Source of the DNA: Bacillota bacterium
Lineage (GTDB): Bacteria; Bacillota; Sulfobacillia; Sulfobacillales; Sulfobacillaceae
Direction: 5' to 3'
NCBI GenBank assembly: GCA_023511625.1
Contig: JAIMBD010000001.1
Location: forward strand, 264,716-328,715
DNA: 64,000 bases
Shown: in pieces, positions 57,655 through 64,000 of the stretch
How the letters are laid out: each line of letters opens with the position of its first letter
Numbering within the stretch: the stretch's first letter is position 1
Position numbers and translations under genes: made by a program
Notes under the pieces: model-generated
The model's input: the letters and a program-made list of their open reading frames with translations, nothing else
What the model was told of the DNA's origin: nothing
Databases searched by the model: none

Positions 57655-57885
57655 TCAAGGGAGCCAAGGGAGTTCGAATCCGGCCTCTGCACGTTGCAGG
57701 CGATCCTGGCGGCGGGCCCGTTCCGCCTCATCCCTCGCAGCGTGCGGGCCCACCGCCAGTTCGGCCAGTGTCAGCGCCGAAATAGTTGGCTTCTGGGGCC
57801 GGGTGTTAGGCTCCAGCGGCTCGAGCATTCAGACCACCGACGTGTCCAAAAGGCCGCTTCCCCGGTTAGGTACGCGCCGTCGGCT
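57655..57885 (-). pseudogene. PIN-domain (VapC-like) toxin remnant
   Basis: The frame on the minus strand reads GSGLLDTSVV, then a TGA, then MLEPLEPNTRPQKPTISALTLAELAVGPHAARDEAERARRQDRLQRAEAGFE before a second stop. 'L-L-D-T-S-V-V' with the first catalytic Asp, and 'I-S-A-L-T-L-A-E-L-A-V-G-P' with the conserved Glu, are typical VapC. The C-terminal catalytic half is gone. No intact antitoxin gene was found upstream. Confidence 0.65.
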
Positions 57886-58281
57886 CCTGGTCGACCTCGG
57901 CATCGACTCACCCCCCAGGGCCAGGTGTTGGAAGAACCGAAGAAGGTGCGGGGGTGCTCTGCACGCGGGGGGCGAGGCCTTGGCTGCCGCATCGCTCAGA
58001 GTATCCGCCAATGCGGCCCGCGTGGAGCCATCGAGTACCACCCCTGGCCTGAAAAGCTCGTTCCAGGGCGCCAAGACAAAGAGAAGGGGGAACCAGCAGC
58101 CTGGCGGCTCGGCAGACAAACCGAAACCGGCGGAAGGCGAAAGATGATGATGTCGGACGACTGCCCCGGTAATTCCACCCCCGAGGACTAGGATTGGCAG
58201 GGACGCCCGTGTCCTAAGCCTTGGAATTGCCCGCCTGGCGGGCGGCGGCATTTTGGCCACTGCGAATTGAGGTCCCGCGCG
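57886..58281. other. 396-bp region with no gene seen
   Basis: Possible decayed DNA upstream of the vapC remnant (a trace such as VVLDGSTRAALADTLSDAAAKA on the minus strand near 58000) and the approach to the Ugp-like operon promoter. No confident feature. Confidence 0.35.
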
Positions 58282-58314
58282 GTTCACCAAATCTTCATCC
58301 AACCTTCCCCGGGT
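58282..58314 (+). promoter_or_regulatory. PHO-box-like triple 11-bp repeat
   Basis: Three consecutive 11-bp units: GTTCACCAAAT, CTTCATCCAAC, CTTCCCCGGGT. The spacing and TTCAyC core resemble PhoP/PhoB direct repeats, especially the actinobacterial PHO box. It lies 204 bp upstream of the ATPase gene of a Ugp-like importer. Confidence 0.5.
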
Positions 58315-58517
58315 TTTAACGGAGGATTCGCGCCACCTCGCTAGGATGAGGGCGGCCGGGCTCCCGGAGCGCGGGAAAGCGCGGCGAAATTCGCCTCGTG
58401 AGGCCTTCGCGCCTTGTCCTCCACCGACGTATTCCGGCGATGGCGTGGGGATGCGCTGGCCTTTTGGGGTGCGAGTTGGTGCCGGTTTTGACCGGCGGCA
58501 AAGGGGGAGGGAGGAAC

Positions 58518-59717
58518 GTGGCCTCCGTGCGGATGGACCGCGTGACCAAACGGTTCGGGCGGACGACGGTGCTGGCGGAGGTGAGCCTTGATGTCCGCGA
58601 CGGTGAGTTCCTGGTGCTGCTGGGGCCGTCCGGCTGCGGCAAGACCACGTTGTTGCGCCTGGTGGCAGGGCTTGAGGCAGCAGACGCCGGCGAGATTTGG
58701 GTGGGGGACGAGCGGGTGACCACCTGGCCGCCTCATCGGCGCAACATCGCCATGGTGTTTCAACACTACGCGCTATACCCGCACCTTGACGCCTTCGAGA
58801 ACATCGCGTTTCCCCTTCGCGCCCGCGGAGTGGCCCGGGCGGAGGTGGTCCAGCGGGTGCGGGCCACGGCCGAGCGCCTCGGGCTGGGGGAGGTCTTGAC
58901 TCGAAAGCCAAGTCAGCTATCCGGGGGCCAGCGGCAGCGGGTGGCCATCGCGCGGGCGATCGTGCGCGAACCCCAAGTGTTCCTCATGGACGAGCCCCTG
59001 TCCAATCTCGACGCCCAGCTGCGCGCGCGCCTTAGGACAGAACTGAGCCGCCTGCAGCGCGAGCTGGGCACCACAACCATTTACGTCACTCATGACCAGG
59101 TCGAGGCGATGACCATGGGCGATCGCATCGCCGTCCTGCGCGACGGCCGCTTGCAGCAGGTCGGAACTCCCGCCGACCTCTACCAACGCCCAGCCAACAC
59201 CTTCGTGGCGGGATTTTTGGGGGCACCGGCCATGAACCTGGTCGCGGCCGAGTACGCCTTGAGGGCCGGCGTTCCGGGCCTTTCGCTGCGCGGGCAGGGT
59301 TGGCTGCCGCTGTCGCGCGCGTACCCGACGTTTTCCCCAGAATGGCCTCTCACCGTCGGGATCCGGCCGGAGGCGGTGGAGCTGGCCTCTGACCGGCAGG
59401 CCTTTGCTTGGGGACGAGTGGAGGCGGTGGAGTACTCCGGATTCGAGTCGGTGCTGGTGGTGACCGCACAAGGCTCCCAAGCGGTCCAGGAATGGGCGGT
59501 CAAGGTGCTGGGAACCGCCGCCGTTGAGGTCGGGGACATCGTGCCGCTCGCGGTCGACCCTGACCACGTCCACCTCTTCGGCGGGGAGCACGGCGTGCGG
59601 CTCGGGACGCTGGCGGCCCCAGCCGAGGGCTTGGAGCTCGCCCTAGCGGTGGAGGGAGCCCAGAGGCCGCCGGTGGTGGCGCCGTCCGGCCCTATGCCCA
59701 TGCAAGAAGTGTTCTGA
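58518..59717 (+). CDS. ugpC: ABC importer ATP-binding protein (UgpC/MsmK family)
   Basis: 399 residues. The nucleotide-binding domain has Walker A GPSGCGKT (residues about 36-43), signature LSGGQ with 'RQRVAIARAIVREPQVFLMDEPLSNLD' containing Walker B, and the switch His in 'IYVTHDQVEAM'. The C-terminal about 150 residues form the TOBE/MalK-type regulatory domain ('TVGIRPEAVELA'). It energises the importer formed by the next three genes. GTG 58518 behind GGAGGGAGG. Assignment to glycerol-3-phosphate uptake rests on the binding protein and the phosphoesterase. Confidence 0.9.
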   Translation: MASVRMDRVTKRFGRTTVLAEVSLDVRDGEFLVLLGPSGCGKTTLLRLVAGLEAADAGEIWVGDERVTTWPPHRRNIAMVFQHYALYPHLDAFENIAFPLRARGVARAEVVQRVRATAERLGLGEVLTRKPSQLSGGQRQRVAIARAIVREPQVFLMDEPLSNLDAQLRARLRTELSRLQRELGTTTIYVTHDQVEAMTMGDRIAVLRDGRLQQVGTPADLYQRPANTFVAGFLGAPAMNLVAAEYALRAGVPGLSLRGQGWLPLSRAYPTFSPEWPLTVGIRPEAVELASDRQAFAWGRVEAVEYSGFESVLVVTAQGSQAVQEWAVKVLGTAAVEVGDIVPLAVDPDHVHLFGGEHGVRLGTLAAPAEGLELALAVEGAQRPPVVAPSGPMPMQEVF

Positions 59718-59729
59718 AAGGAGTCCGAG

Positions 59730-61031
59730 ATGATGCTGCGTCCTTGGGCGCTTTGCGCCTCCGCTTGGGTAGGCCTCATGGCCTTGGCTGGCTGCGGAGC
59801 GGCTGGGGCAGCCGCGCACCCAAAGGCGGCGCCGGGATCCCAACCGATCACGCTGACCTACGACTACCCGGTGGGGGTCTCCGGGCCCCTTGCGCAAATC
59901 ATGAACGGCATGGTGGCGCGGTTTAATCAAACCCATCCGGGCATCCATGTGGACCCGGTGTTTTCGGGGAATTATCCCGAGACCCTGGCCAAGGTGGAAA
60001 CCGCCATTCAGAGCGGAACGCCGCCGGCAGTGGCGGTGCTCAACCACACCGCCGTTTTCGATTTATTGCATCTGAACGCCGTCGTGCCCCTCGACGGGTT
60101 GGTGCGAGCCGGGGACTTCTACCCGGCCTTGCTTGAGCCCAAAGTCGGAGGCCACTACTGGAGCGTGCCCTTTCAGCGCTCGACGGTGGTGCTCTACTAC
60201 AACGAGGCGCTCTTTCAAAAGGCCGGCCTGAATCCCCATCAAGGTCCTGCCACCTGGCAACAGCTGGTCCAGGATGCGAAGACGATCGAGGCCAAGACCG
60301 GCGTGACCGGCATCGAAATTCCCTCCGACGGCACCGTCTACTGGGAGTTTCAGCCCTTTGCTATCGAGGCCGGGCAAAACCTGGCCTCCAACAACGGCCG
60401 AACGGTGTACTTCAACGCTCCCGCGGCCAAGCGGGCCTTGCAGTTCTGGATGGACCTCTCGCACCGCTACCATGTCGAGCCGCCCGGCATCCTGCCCTGG
60501 AACACGGTGCCCGACGACTTCGAGCAGGGCAAGACCGCCATGATCGTCCACTCCAGCGGGAGCCTTGCCGCCATCGTCAAAAATTCTCCCTTTCCGGTGG
60601 GGGTGGCCTTCATGCCTCACGGCGTGGGCTCTGCGCGGACCAACATGGGCGGCGGCGATTTCTACATCTTCCGCGGGCTCTCTCCGGCCACGACTGCGGC
60701 GGCCATGACGTTTGTGCGCTGGATGACGGCGCCGGCCCAAGCCGCGTACTGGAGCATGCACACCGGGTACGTGCCGGTCACGCCCCGGGCGCTCCAGCAA
60801 CCGGCCATGCAGCGGTTTTTGCGCCAGCACCCCGAGTTTATGGTGGCGCCCGACCAGCTGCAGTACGCCGAGCCGGAGCTTTCGACCTATCAGCTAAACC
60901 AAATCTACGACATCTTCGACAGCGCGGTGCAGTCCGTGCTGGATGGACAAAAAAATGTGAACGCGGCGCTCGACCAAGCCCAACAGCAGGCCGAGTCGGT
61001 GTTGGCGCCATACCAGCGGTCACAACCGTAG
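59730..61031 (+). CDS. ugpB: ABC importer substrate-binding lipoprotein (UgpB-like)
   Basis: 433 residues. The signal peptide ends in a lipobox (ALAGC). The mature part begins 'ITLTYDYPVGVSGPLAQIMNGMVARFNQTHPGIHVDPVFSGNYPETLAKVETAIQSGTPPAVAVL', the pattern of UgpB-like family 1 binding proteins ('G-P-L-x-x-x-x-x-x-L-x-x-x-F-N-x-x-x-P-x-I-x-V-x-x-x-x-x-G-x-Y'). Then 'VPFQRSTVVLYYNEALFQKAGLNP', 'AMIVHSSGSLAAIVKNSPFPVGVAFMP' and 'MTAPAQAAYWSMHTGYVPVT' follow. Glycerol-3-phosphate or glycerophosphodiesters are likely ligands, but sugars are bound by close relatives. ATG 59730 behind AAAGGAG, 12 bp after ugpC. Confidence 0.85.
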   Translation: MMLRPWALCASAWVGLMALAGCGAAGAAAHPKAAPGSQPITLTYDYPVGVSGPLAQIMNGMVARFNQTHPGIHVDPVFSGNYPETLAKVETAIQSGTPPAVAVLNHTAVFDLLHLNAVVPLDGLVRAGDFYPALLEPKVGGHYWSVPFQRSTVVLYYNEALFQKAGLNPHQGPATWQQLVQDAKTIEAKTGVTGIEIPSDGTVYWEFQPFAIEAGQNLASNNGRTVYFNAPAAKRALQFWMDLSHRYHVEPPGILPWNTVPDDFEQGKTAMIVHSSGSLAAIVKNSPFPVGVAFMPHGVGSARTNMGGGDFYIFRGLSPATTAAAMTFVRWMTAPAQAAYWSMHTGYVPVTPRALQQPAMQRFLRQHPEFMVAPDQLQYAEPELSTYQLNQIYDIFDSAVQSVLDGQKNVNAALDQAQQQAESVLAPYQRSQP

Positions 61032-61081
61032 GTGGCGGAGCCGCGGCTTCCTAGGTCGGCGCGATGAGGGGAGGAAACCCT

Positions 61082-62023
61082 GTGCAAGTGACGGTCGGGA
61101 TGGGGCCGCGCTCGCGACCGGCGGGGGAATCGGGGTTGGGCTGGGTACGCGGGCGGCTCCTCTGGGTCTACGCCGTTTTGGCCGTGCCCTTGGCTTGGGT
61201 GCTGGCCTTCGTGGCGTGGCCGTCGTTTTCCACCCTGTGGCAGAGCCTTTGGGCGCTCGACGCCGTGGGCCGTCCCACCGGATTCGCCGGCCTGGGCAAC
61301 TTTCGTGCGCTCTTTGCCCAGCCCCTGTTTTCTGAGGTAACGCTGAACACCGTAACCTATGCCGTCGCCGCCACTGGGCTCAGCGTCGCGGCGGCGTTGG
61401 GTCTGGCGGTGGTCTTGGCCCGGGTGCGGCGGGATCAGGTGGGGGCGCGAGGTCTTCTCATCGCGCTCTTCTCGCCCACCGTCATGCCTGCCATCGCCGC
61501 TGCCAACCTGTGGCTCTATTTCTTGGCCCCGCGCATCGGAGTGGTGGACTGGCTGCTCAGAGCCCTGGGGTCAGGAGGCGAGAACTGGCTTGGGCAGCCG
61601 GGCAGTGCCCTGGCGGTGCTGGTTGCGCTCTTCGTGTGGAAGTACGCCCCGTATTTCACCCTGTTTCTCCTGGCGGGGATGCAAGCCATCCCGCCGAACC
61701 TGCGCGATGCCCTCCGCCTCGATGACCCCCGGGGGTTTTCCGCCTGGCGGCGGGTCTTGCTGCCGCTCCTCGCCCCCATGCTGCTCTTTGTCACCGTCCT
61801 TGCCCTGCTTTATGCCGTGGAGACGGTGGACCCGGTCTACGTGATGACCCAAGGCGGTCCCAACAACGCCACCGACCTCGTGATGTACTACCTCTACCAA
61901 CTCGGCTTCGAATTTTTCGCGTGGGGCCCGGCCGCGGCGCTGTCTGCCCTGCTGATGACGGTGCTCTCAACGCTATCTGGTCTTAGCCTCATCGTGCTCG
62001 AAAGGAAGGCGTTCCATTGGTAG
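61082..62023 (+). CDS. ugpA: ABC importer permease (UgpA-like)
   Basis: 313 residues and six helices. First helix 'LLWVYAVLAVPLAWVLAFVAWPSFSTLWQSL'; 'GFAGLGNFRALFAQPLFSEVTLNTVTYAV' is typical of MalF/UgpA permeases. The coupling loop is 'EAA-like' in 'LRDALRLDDPRGFSAWRRVLLPLLAPML', where the usual E-A-A-x-x-D-G-A reads D-A-L-R-L-D-D-P. 'VMTQGGPNNATDLVMYYLYQLGFEFF' is the late signature. I chose GTG 61082, spaced 7 nt from GGGGAGG, over ATG 61064. It overlaps ugpE by 7 bp. Confidence 0.9.
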   Translation: MQVTVGMGPRSRPAGESGLGWVRGRLLWVYAVLAVPLAWVLAFVAWPSFSTLWQSLWALDAVGRPTGFAGLGNFRALFAQPLFSEVTLNTVTYAVAATGLSVAAALGLAVVLARVRRDQVGARGLLIALFSPTVMPAIAAANLWLYFLAPRIGVVDWLLRALGSGGENWLGQPGSALAVLVALFVWKYAPYFTLFLLAGMQAIPPNLRDALRLDDPRGFSAWRRVLLPLLAPMLLFVTVLALLYAVETVDPVYVMTQGGPNNATDLVMYYLYQLGFEFFAWGPAAALSALLMTVLSTLSGLSLIVLERKAFHW

Positions 62024-62811
62024 TAAGGCGTCTGGTCCACGTGGGAGGGACGGCGTTGGCATTGGCCATGGTCGGCGCCGTCTGGGCCTTCCCCACAGCG
62101 TGGGTCCTGTTTGCCACGTTTTGGCATGCAGGCCACTTCACCGTCGCCAACCTCTCCGAGACGTGGGCAGCGGCGCCGTTCGGGCGCTATGCCCTGAACA
62201 CCGCCGTCATCGTGGGCGGCTTGTTTGTTGTGCAGGCGGTCTTCGGCGCCGTCGCAGGCTTTGTCCTGGCGCGCTACCCCTTTCCGGGAAAGGGCGTGGT
62301 CACGGCCCTGTTTTTACTGCAGGTGGTGGTGCCGGTCTACGCCGTGCTCATCCAAGAGTATCGCATCGTCGAGGGGCTGCATCTGCTCAACACCAAGGTG
62401 GGGATCATGCTCCCCTACGCCGTGTCGGGCATCGCGGTCCTGACCTACCGCCAAGCTTTTCGCGCGGTGCCGCGCGAGCTCGAGGAGGCGGCGCGGCTTG
62501 ACGGGTACGGGACCTTTGGGGTTTTCCGCCACGTCTACCTGCCGCGTGCTCTTCCGGCCACGTTGGCGTTTGCGGTGGTGTCGGTCACGTACCACTGGAC
62601 CGATTTTCTCTGGCCGCTTATGGTTACCGACTCCGATTCTGCTCGGCCCATAGCCGTGGGATTGGCCATGTTGGCCCAGGCCAGCGAGGCCGGTTTGCAG
62701 TGGCGCGTGTTGGCGGCGGCCACGGCGGTGGTGGTGGTGCCGGTCCTGGCGCTGTTCGCCGCCTTTCACCGCCGCATCCTCGCCGCCTTGACCACAGGAT
62801 TGGACTGGTAG
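62017..62811 (+). CDS. ugpE: ABC importer permease (UgpE-like)
   Basis: 264 residues and six helices. 'ALNTAVIVGGLFVVQAVFGAVAGFVLARYPFPGKGVVTALFLLQVVVPVYAVLIQEYRIVEGLHLLNTKVGIMLPYAVSGIAVLTYRQAF' is typical of MalG/UgpE proteins, and the EAA loop is intact in 'VPRELEEAARLDGYGTFGVFRHVYLPRALPATLAF'. 'WPLMVTDSDSARPIAVGLAM' is the late signature. TTG 62017 behind AAAGGAAGG. It completes the C-B-A-E set. Confidence 0.9.
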   Translation: MVVRRLVHVGGTALALAMVGAVWAFPTAWVLFATFWHAGHFTVANLSETWAAAPFGRYALNTAVIVGGLFVVQAVFGAVAGFVLARYPFPGKGVVTALFLLQVVVPVYAVLIQEYRIVEGLHLLNTKVGIMLPYAVSGIAVLTYRQAFRAVPRELEEAARLDGYGTFGVFRHVYLPRALPATLAFAVVSVTYHWTDFLWPLMVTDSDSARPIAVGLAMLAQASEAGLQWRVLAAATAVVVVPVLALFAAFHRRILAALTTGLDW

Positions 62812-62887
62812 CGGGGCAGGACCGTCTTTGCGGGCGGCGGGCGAATCCCCTTGCGGTGCGGTTGTCCAAAAAGGAGGTGGGAAGTCG

Positions 62888-63751
62888 ATGCGCCTGGTCC
62901 ATCTTTCCGACCTGCATCTTGAACCGGCGCCGGAGGCGCTCTTCCCCGGCGTCGAGGCGGTACTGGACAAGGCCGCCGCTGCGGTGCGGGCGCTGCGACC
63001 AGACCTGGTGGTGGTGACAGGGGACCTGACCAGCTTTGGCGGCTTGCGCCAGAGCGACTTGGCACAGGTCAAGCACTGGCTCGACGCCCTGGATCTGCCC
63101 TATGTGGCCATCGCCGGCAACCACGACCTCGGCGCGAGCCCCGAGCGGGCCGCCCGCCATCCCGAGACCGAGGCGTATGAGCCGGTGCCTTGGGCCAAGA
63201 CCCATTTTGGGCAGGTCTTCGGTAAAGCGCCGGTCGTGGCACTGGATCTTGGCGCCGTCGCGCTCGTGGCCTTTAGCCTTCGCGCGGGCGATCCCGACGG
63301 CACCCTTCCGGCCCTCCGCGCGGCGCTCGGTCGGTATGCGAAGCCGGTGATCCTGGCCGGGCACTATCCCCTCAGCCCGGTGCGCACTGCCGGTCCTTGC
63401 GGCGCGTCGTCGGCCGATGCCACGGGAAGCTTCTTGCCCGAGCTCGTAAAACCCCTGTGGCCCCTGGTGGAGGCCTTTCCCCAGGTGCGCCTGTACCTTG
63501 CCGGGCATGTGCACGTCAACAGCGCCAAGGTCTTCCATTGCCGCTGTCTGCAGCTGACTACCGGTGGCCTTGGTCCCGGGGCGAGCAGCCTTCGCATCCT
63601 GACTGCAACCGCCCAGGGGATTCGCTACGACACCCTGATCGGGCCCGGGCCCCTTGGGTTTTGGGAACGCTTGGCCCCTGAGATGGGCCCCTATGATCCG
63701 GCCTACCACCTCGGCGCACCCGAGGAGCGAAGCGGCGAGTGGCCTTGGTAG
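62888..63751 (+). CDS. Calcineurin-like metallophosphoesterase (GpdQ/Icc type)
   Basis: 287 residues. The five phosphoesterase motifs are visible: 'LVHLSDLHLE' (D-x-H), 'DLVVVTGDLTSFG' (G-D), 'VAIAGNHDLGA' (G-N-H-D), 'ILAGHYPLSP' (H), and 'LYLAGHVHVNSAKVF' (G-H-x-H), giving a di-metal site. The class III order resembles GpdQ and CpdA, which cleave glycerophosphodiesters or cyclic nucleotides. Position after a Ugp-like importer fits release of glycerol-3-phosphate from diesters brought into the cell; no signal peptide is seen. ATG 62888 behind AAGGAGGTG. Confidence 0.88.
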   Translation: MRLVHLSDLHLEPAPEALFPGVEAVLDKAAAAVRALRPDLVVVTGDLTSFGGLRQSDLAQVKHWLDALDLPYVAIAGNHDLGASPERAARHPETEAYEPVPWAKTHFGQVFGKAPVVALDLGAVALVAFSLRAGDPDGTLPALRAALGRYAKPVILAGHYPLSPVRTAGPCGASSADATGSFLPELVKPLWPLVEAFPQVRLYLAGHVHVNSAKVFHCRCLQLTTGGLGPGASSLRILTATAQGIRYDTLIGPGPLGFWERLAPEMGPYDPAYHLGAPEERSGEWPW

Positions 63752-64000
63752 GATGGCTTGGCGGGGGGTGGAGGAGGGAATCGCTGTCAACGCCTGTTGG
63801 ACGCGGGGCGACGTCTCTGACAGCATCGGCAAGCTGTCTTCTCTCTGATGGCCTGGAGTGTCGCTCCGGTGACAGCACCCGAATCGAGCCCCGGGGGGGG
63901 GGGGGGGGCAGCCGGCGTGCCGCGGTGCTCGGTCGGCTTCTTCCCGGCCCGAAGCGGCGGCCCTTCCCCCGGGCATGGCTGCCTCCCACGCCACCCCTGG
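63752..64000. other. Tail of window with a 16-base G run
   Basis: No gene seen in the last 249 bp. A run of 16 G (63893-63908) follows CCCC and is the longest homopolymer in the window; it could form a G-quadruplex or mark an assembly weak point. Confidence 0.5.

Noticed and set aside
57660..57690. GTTCGAATCC, resembling a tRNA T-loop
   Set aside because: The flanking bases do not form a T stem and no acceptor, D or anticodon arms are present; the sequence belongs to the vapC remnant on the minus strand.
1..64000. CRISPR arrays, insertion sequences, integrases, prophage genes
   Set aside because: No regularly spaced repeats, transposase motifs or phage structural genes were seen on either strand.

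Overview
The window is about 64 kb of high-GC bacterial chromosome, densely packed with genes that often overlap by 4 bp (ATGA or GTGA). It carries an endospore-specific tricistronic germinant receptor (gerA, gerC, gerB), a CotF-type spore coat protein, an LCP-family wall ligase and a surface protein with cell-wall-binding (CWB2) repeats. It also has typical Gram-positive Shine-Dalgarno sequences and frequent GTG and TTG starts. Together these point to a spore-forming, monoderm Bacillota with very high GC, of the Sulfobacillus/Thermaerobacter/Symbiobacterium kind. That placement is inference from gene content; the window has no rRNA or tRNA to confirm it. The mix of a sulfide:quinone-reductase-like flavoprotein, a cupredoxin, a molybdenum hydroxylase and iron uptake suggests an aerobic chemolithotrophic or mixotrophic life.

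Layout. 1-3.1 kb: a partial membrane protein, a possible TumE-like protein, Hsp20, a micro membrane protein and an SQR/NDH-2-like flavoprotein. 3.1-9.1 kb (minus strand): gerA-gerC-gerB, followed by an FMN glutamate-synthase-like protein and a methyltransferase, in one coupled run. 9.3-15.3 kb: a coiled-coil lytic transglycosylase, FtsH, small proteins and an AEC transporter. 15.4-24.5 kb: an eight-gene polysaccharide operon with a full WbpA-B-D-E-I set for UDP-ManNAc3NAcA, a 4,6-dehydratase, a second aminotransferase and a small phosphoglycosyl transferase. 24.6-28.4 kb: a three-subunit molybdenum hydroxylase behind a possible structured leader. 28.5-31.5 kb: a large secreted CWB2/glycosidase/NHL protein.

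31.5-41.5 kb: an MFS exporter, a Nudix-like protein, a formate/nitrite channel, an acyl-CoA-dehydrogenase-like flavoprotein, OsmC, a UbiA prenyltransferase, an LCP ligase and a methyltransferase. 41.5-46.8 kb: hemerythrin, a heme-copper-oxidase-like membrane protein, DUF488, DUF2249-like, DUF488, a cupredoxin lipoprotein and a ferritin-like protein, with a CRP/FNR-type palindrome. 46.8-51.4 kb: an MFS protein, CotF, an FTR1 iron permease divergent from a DtxR/MntR regulator with an operator between them, and a diguanylate cyclase. 51.4-56.2 kb: an MFS transporter, a cupin dioxygenase, a nitrilase and a decayed amidase. 56.2-58.3 kb: a degenerate zone with sdpI, a frameshifted sdpR and a vapC remnant. 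58.3-63.8 kb: a Ugp-like ABC importer plus a metallophosphoesterase behind a PHO-box-like triple repeat.

Cell-envelope construction is the main theme: the polysaccharide operon, the LCP ligase and the CWB2 protein could together build and use a secondary cell wall polymer. No CRISPR array, IS element, integrase, tRNA or rRNA was found. Many start codons were reassigned here from Shine-Dalgarno position and overlap with the upstream gene.
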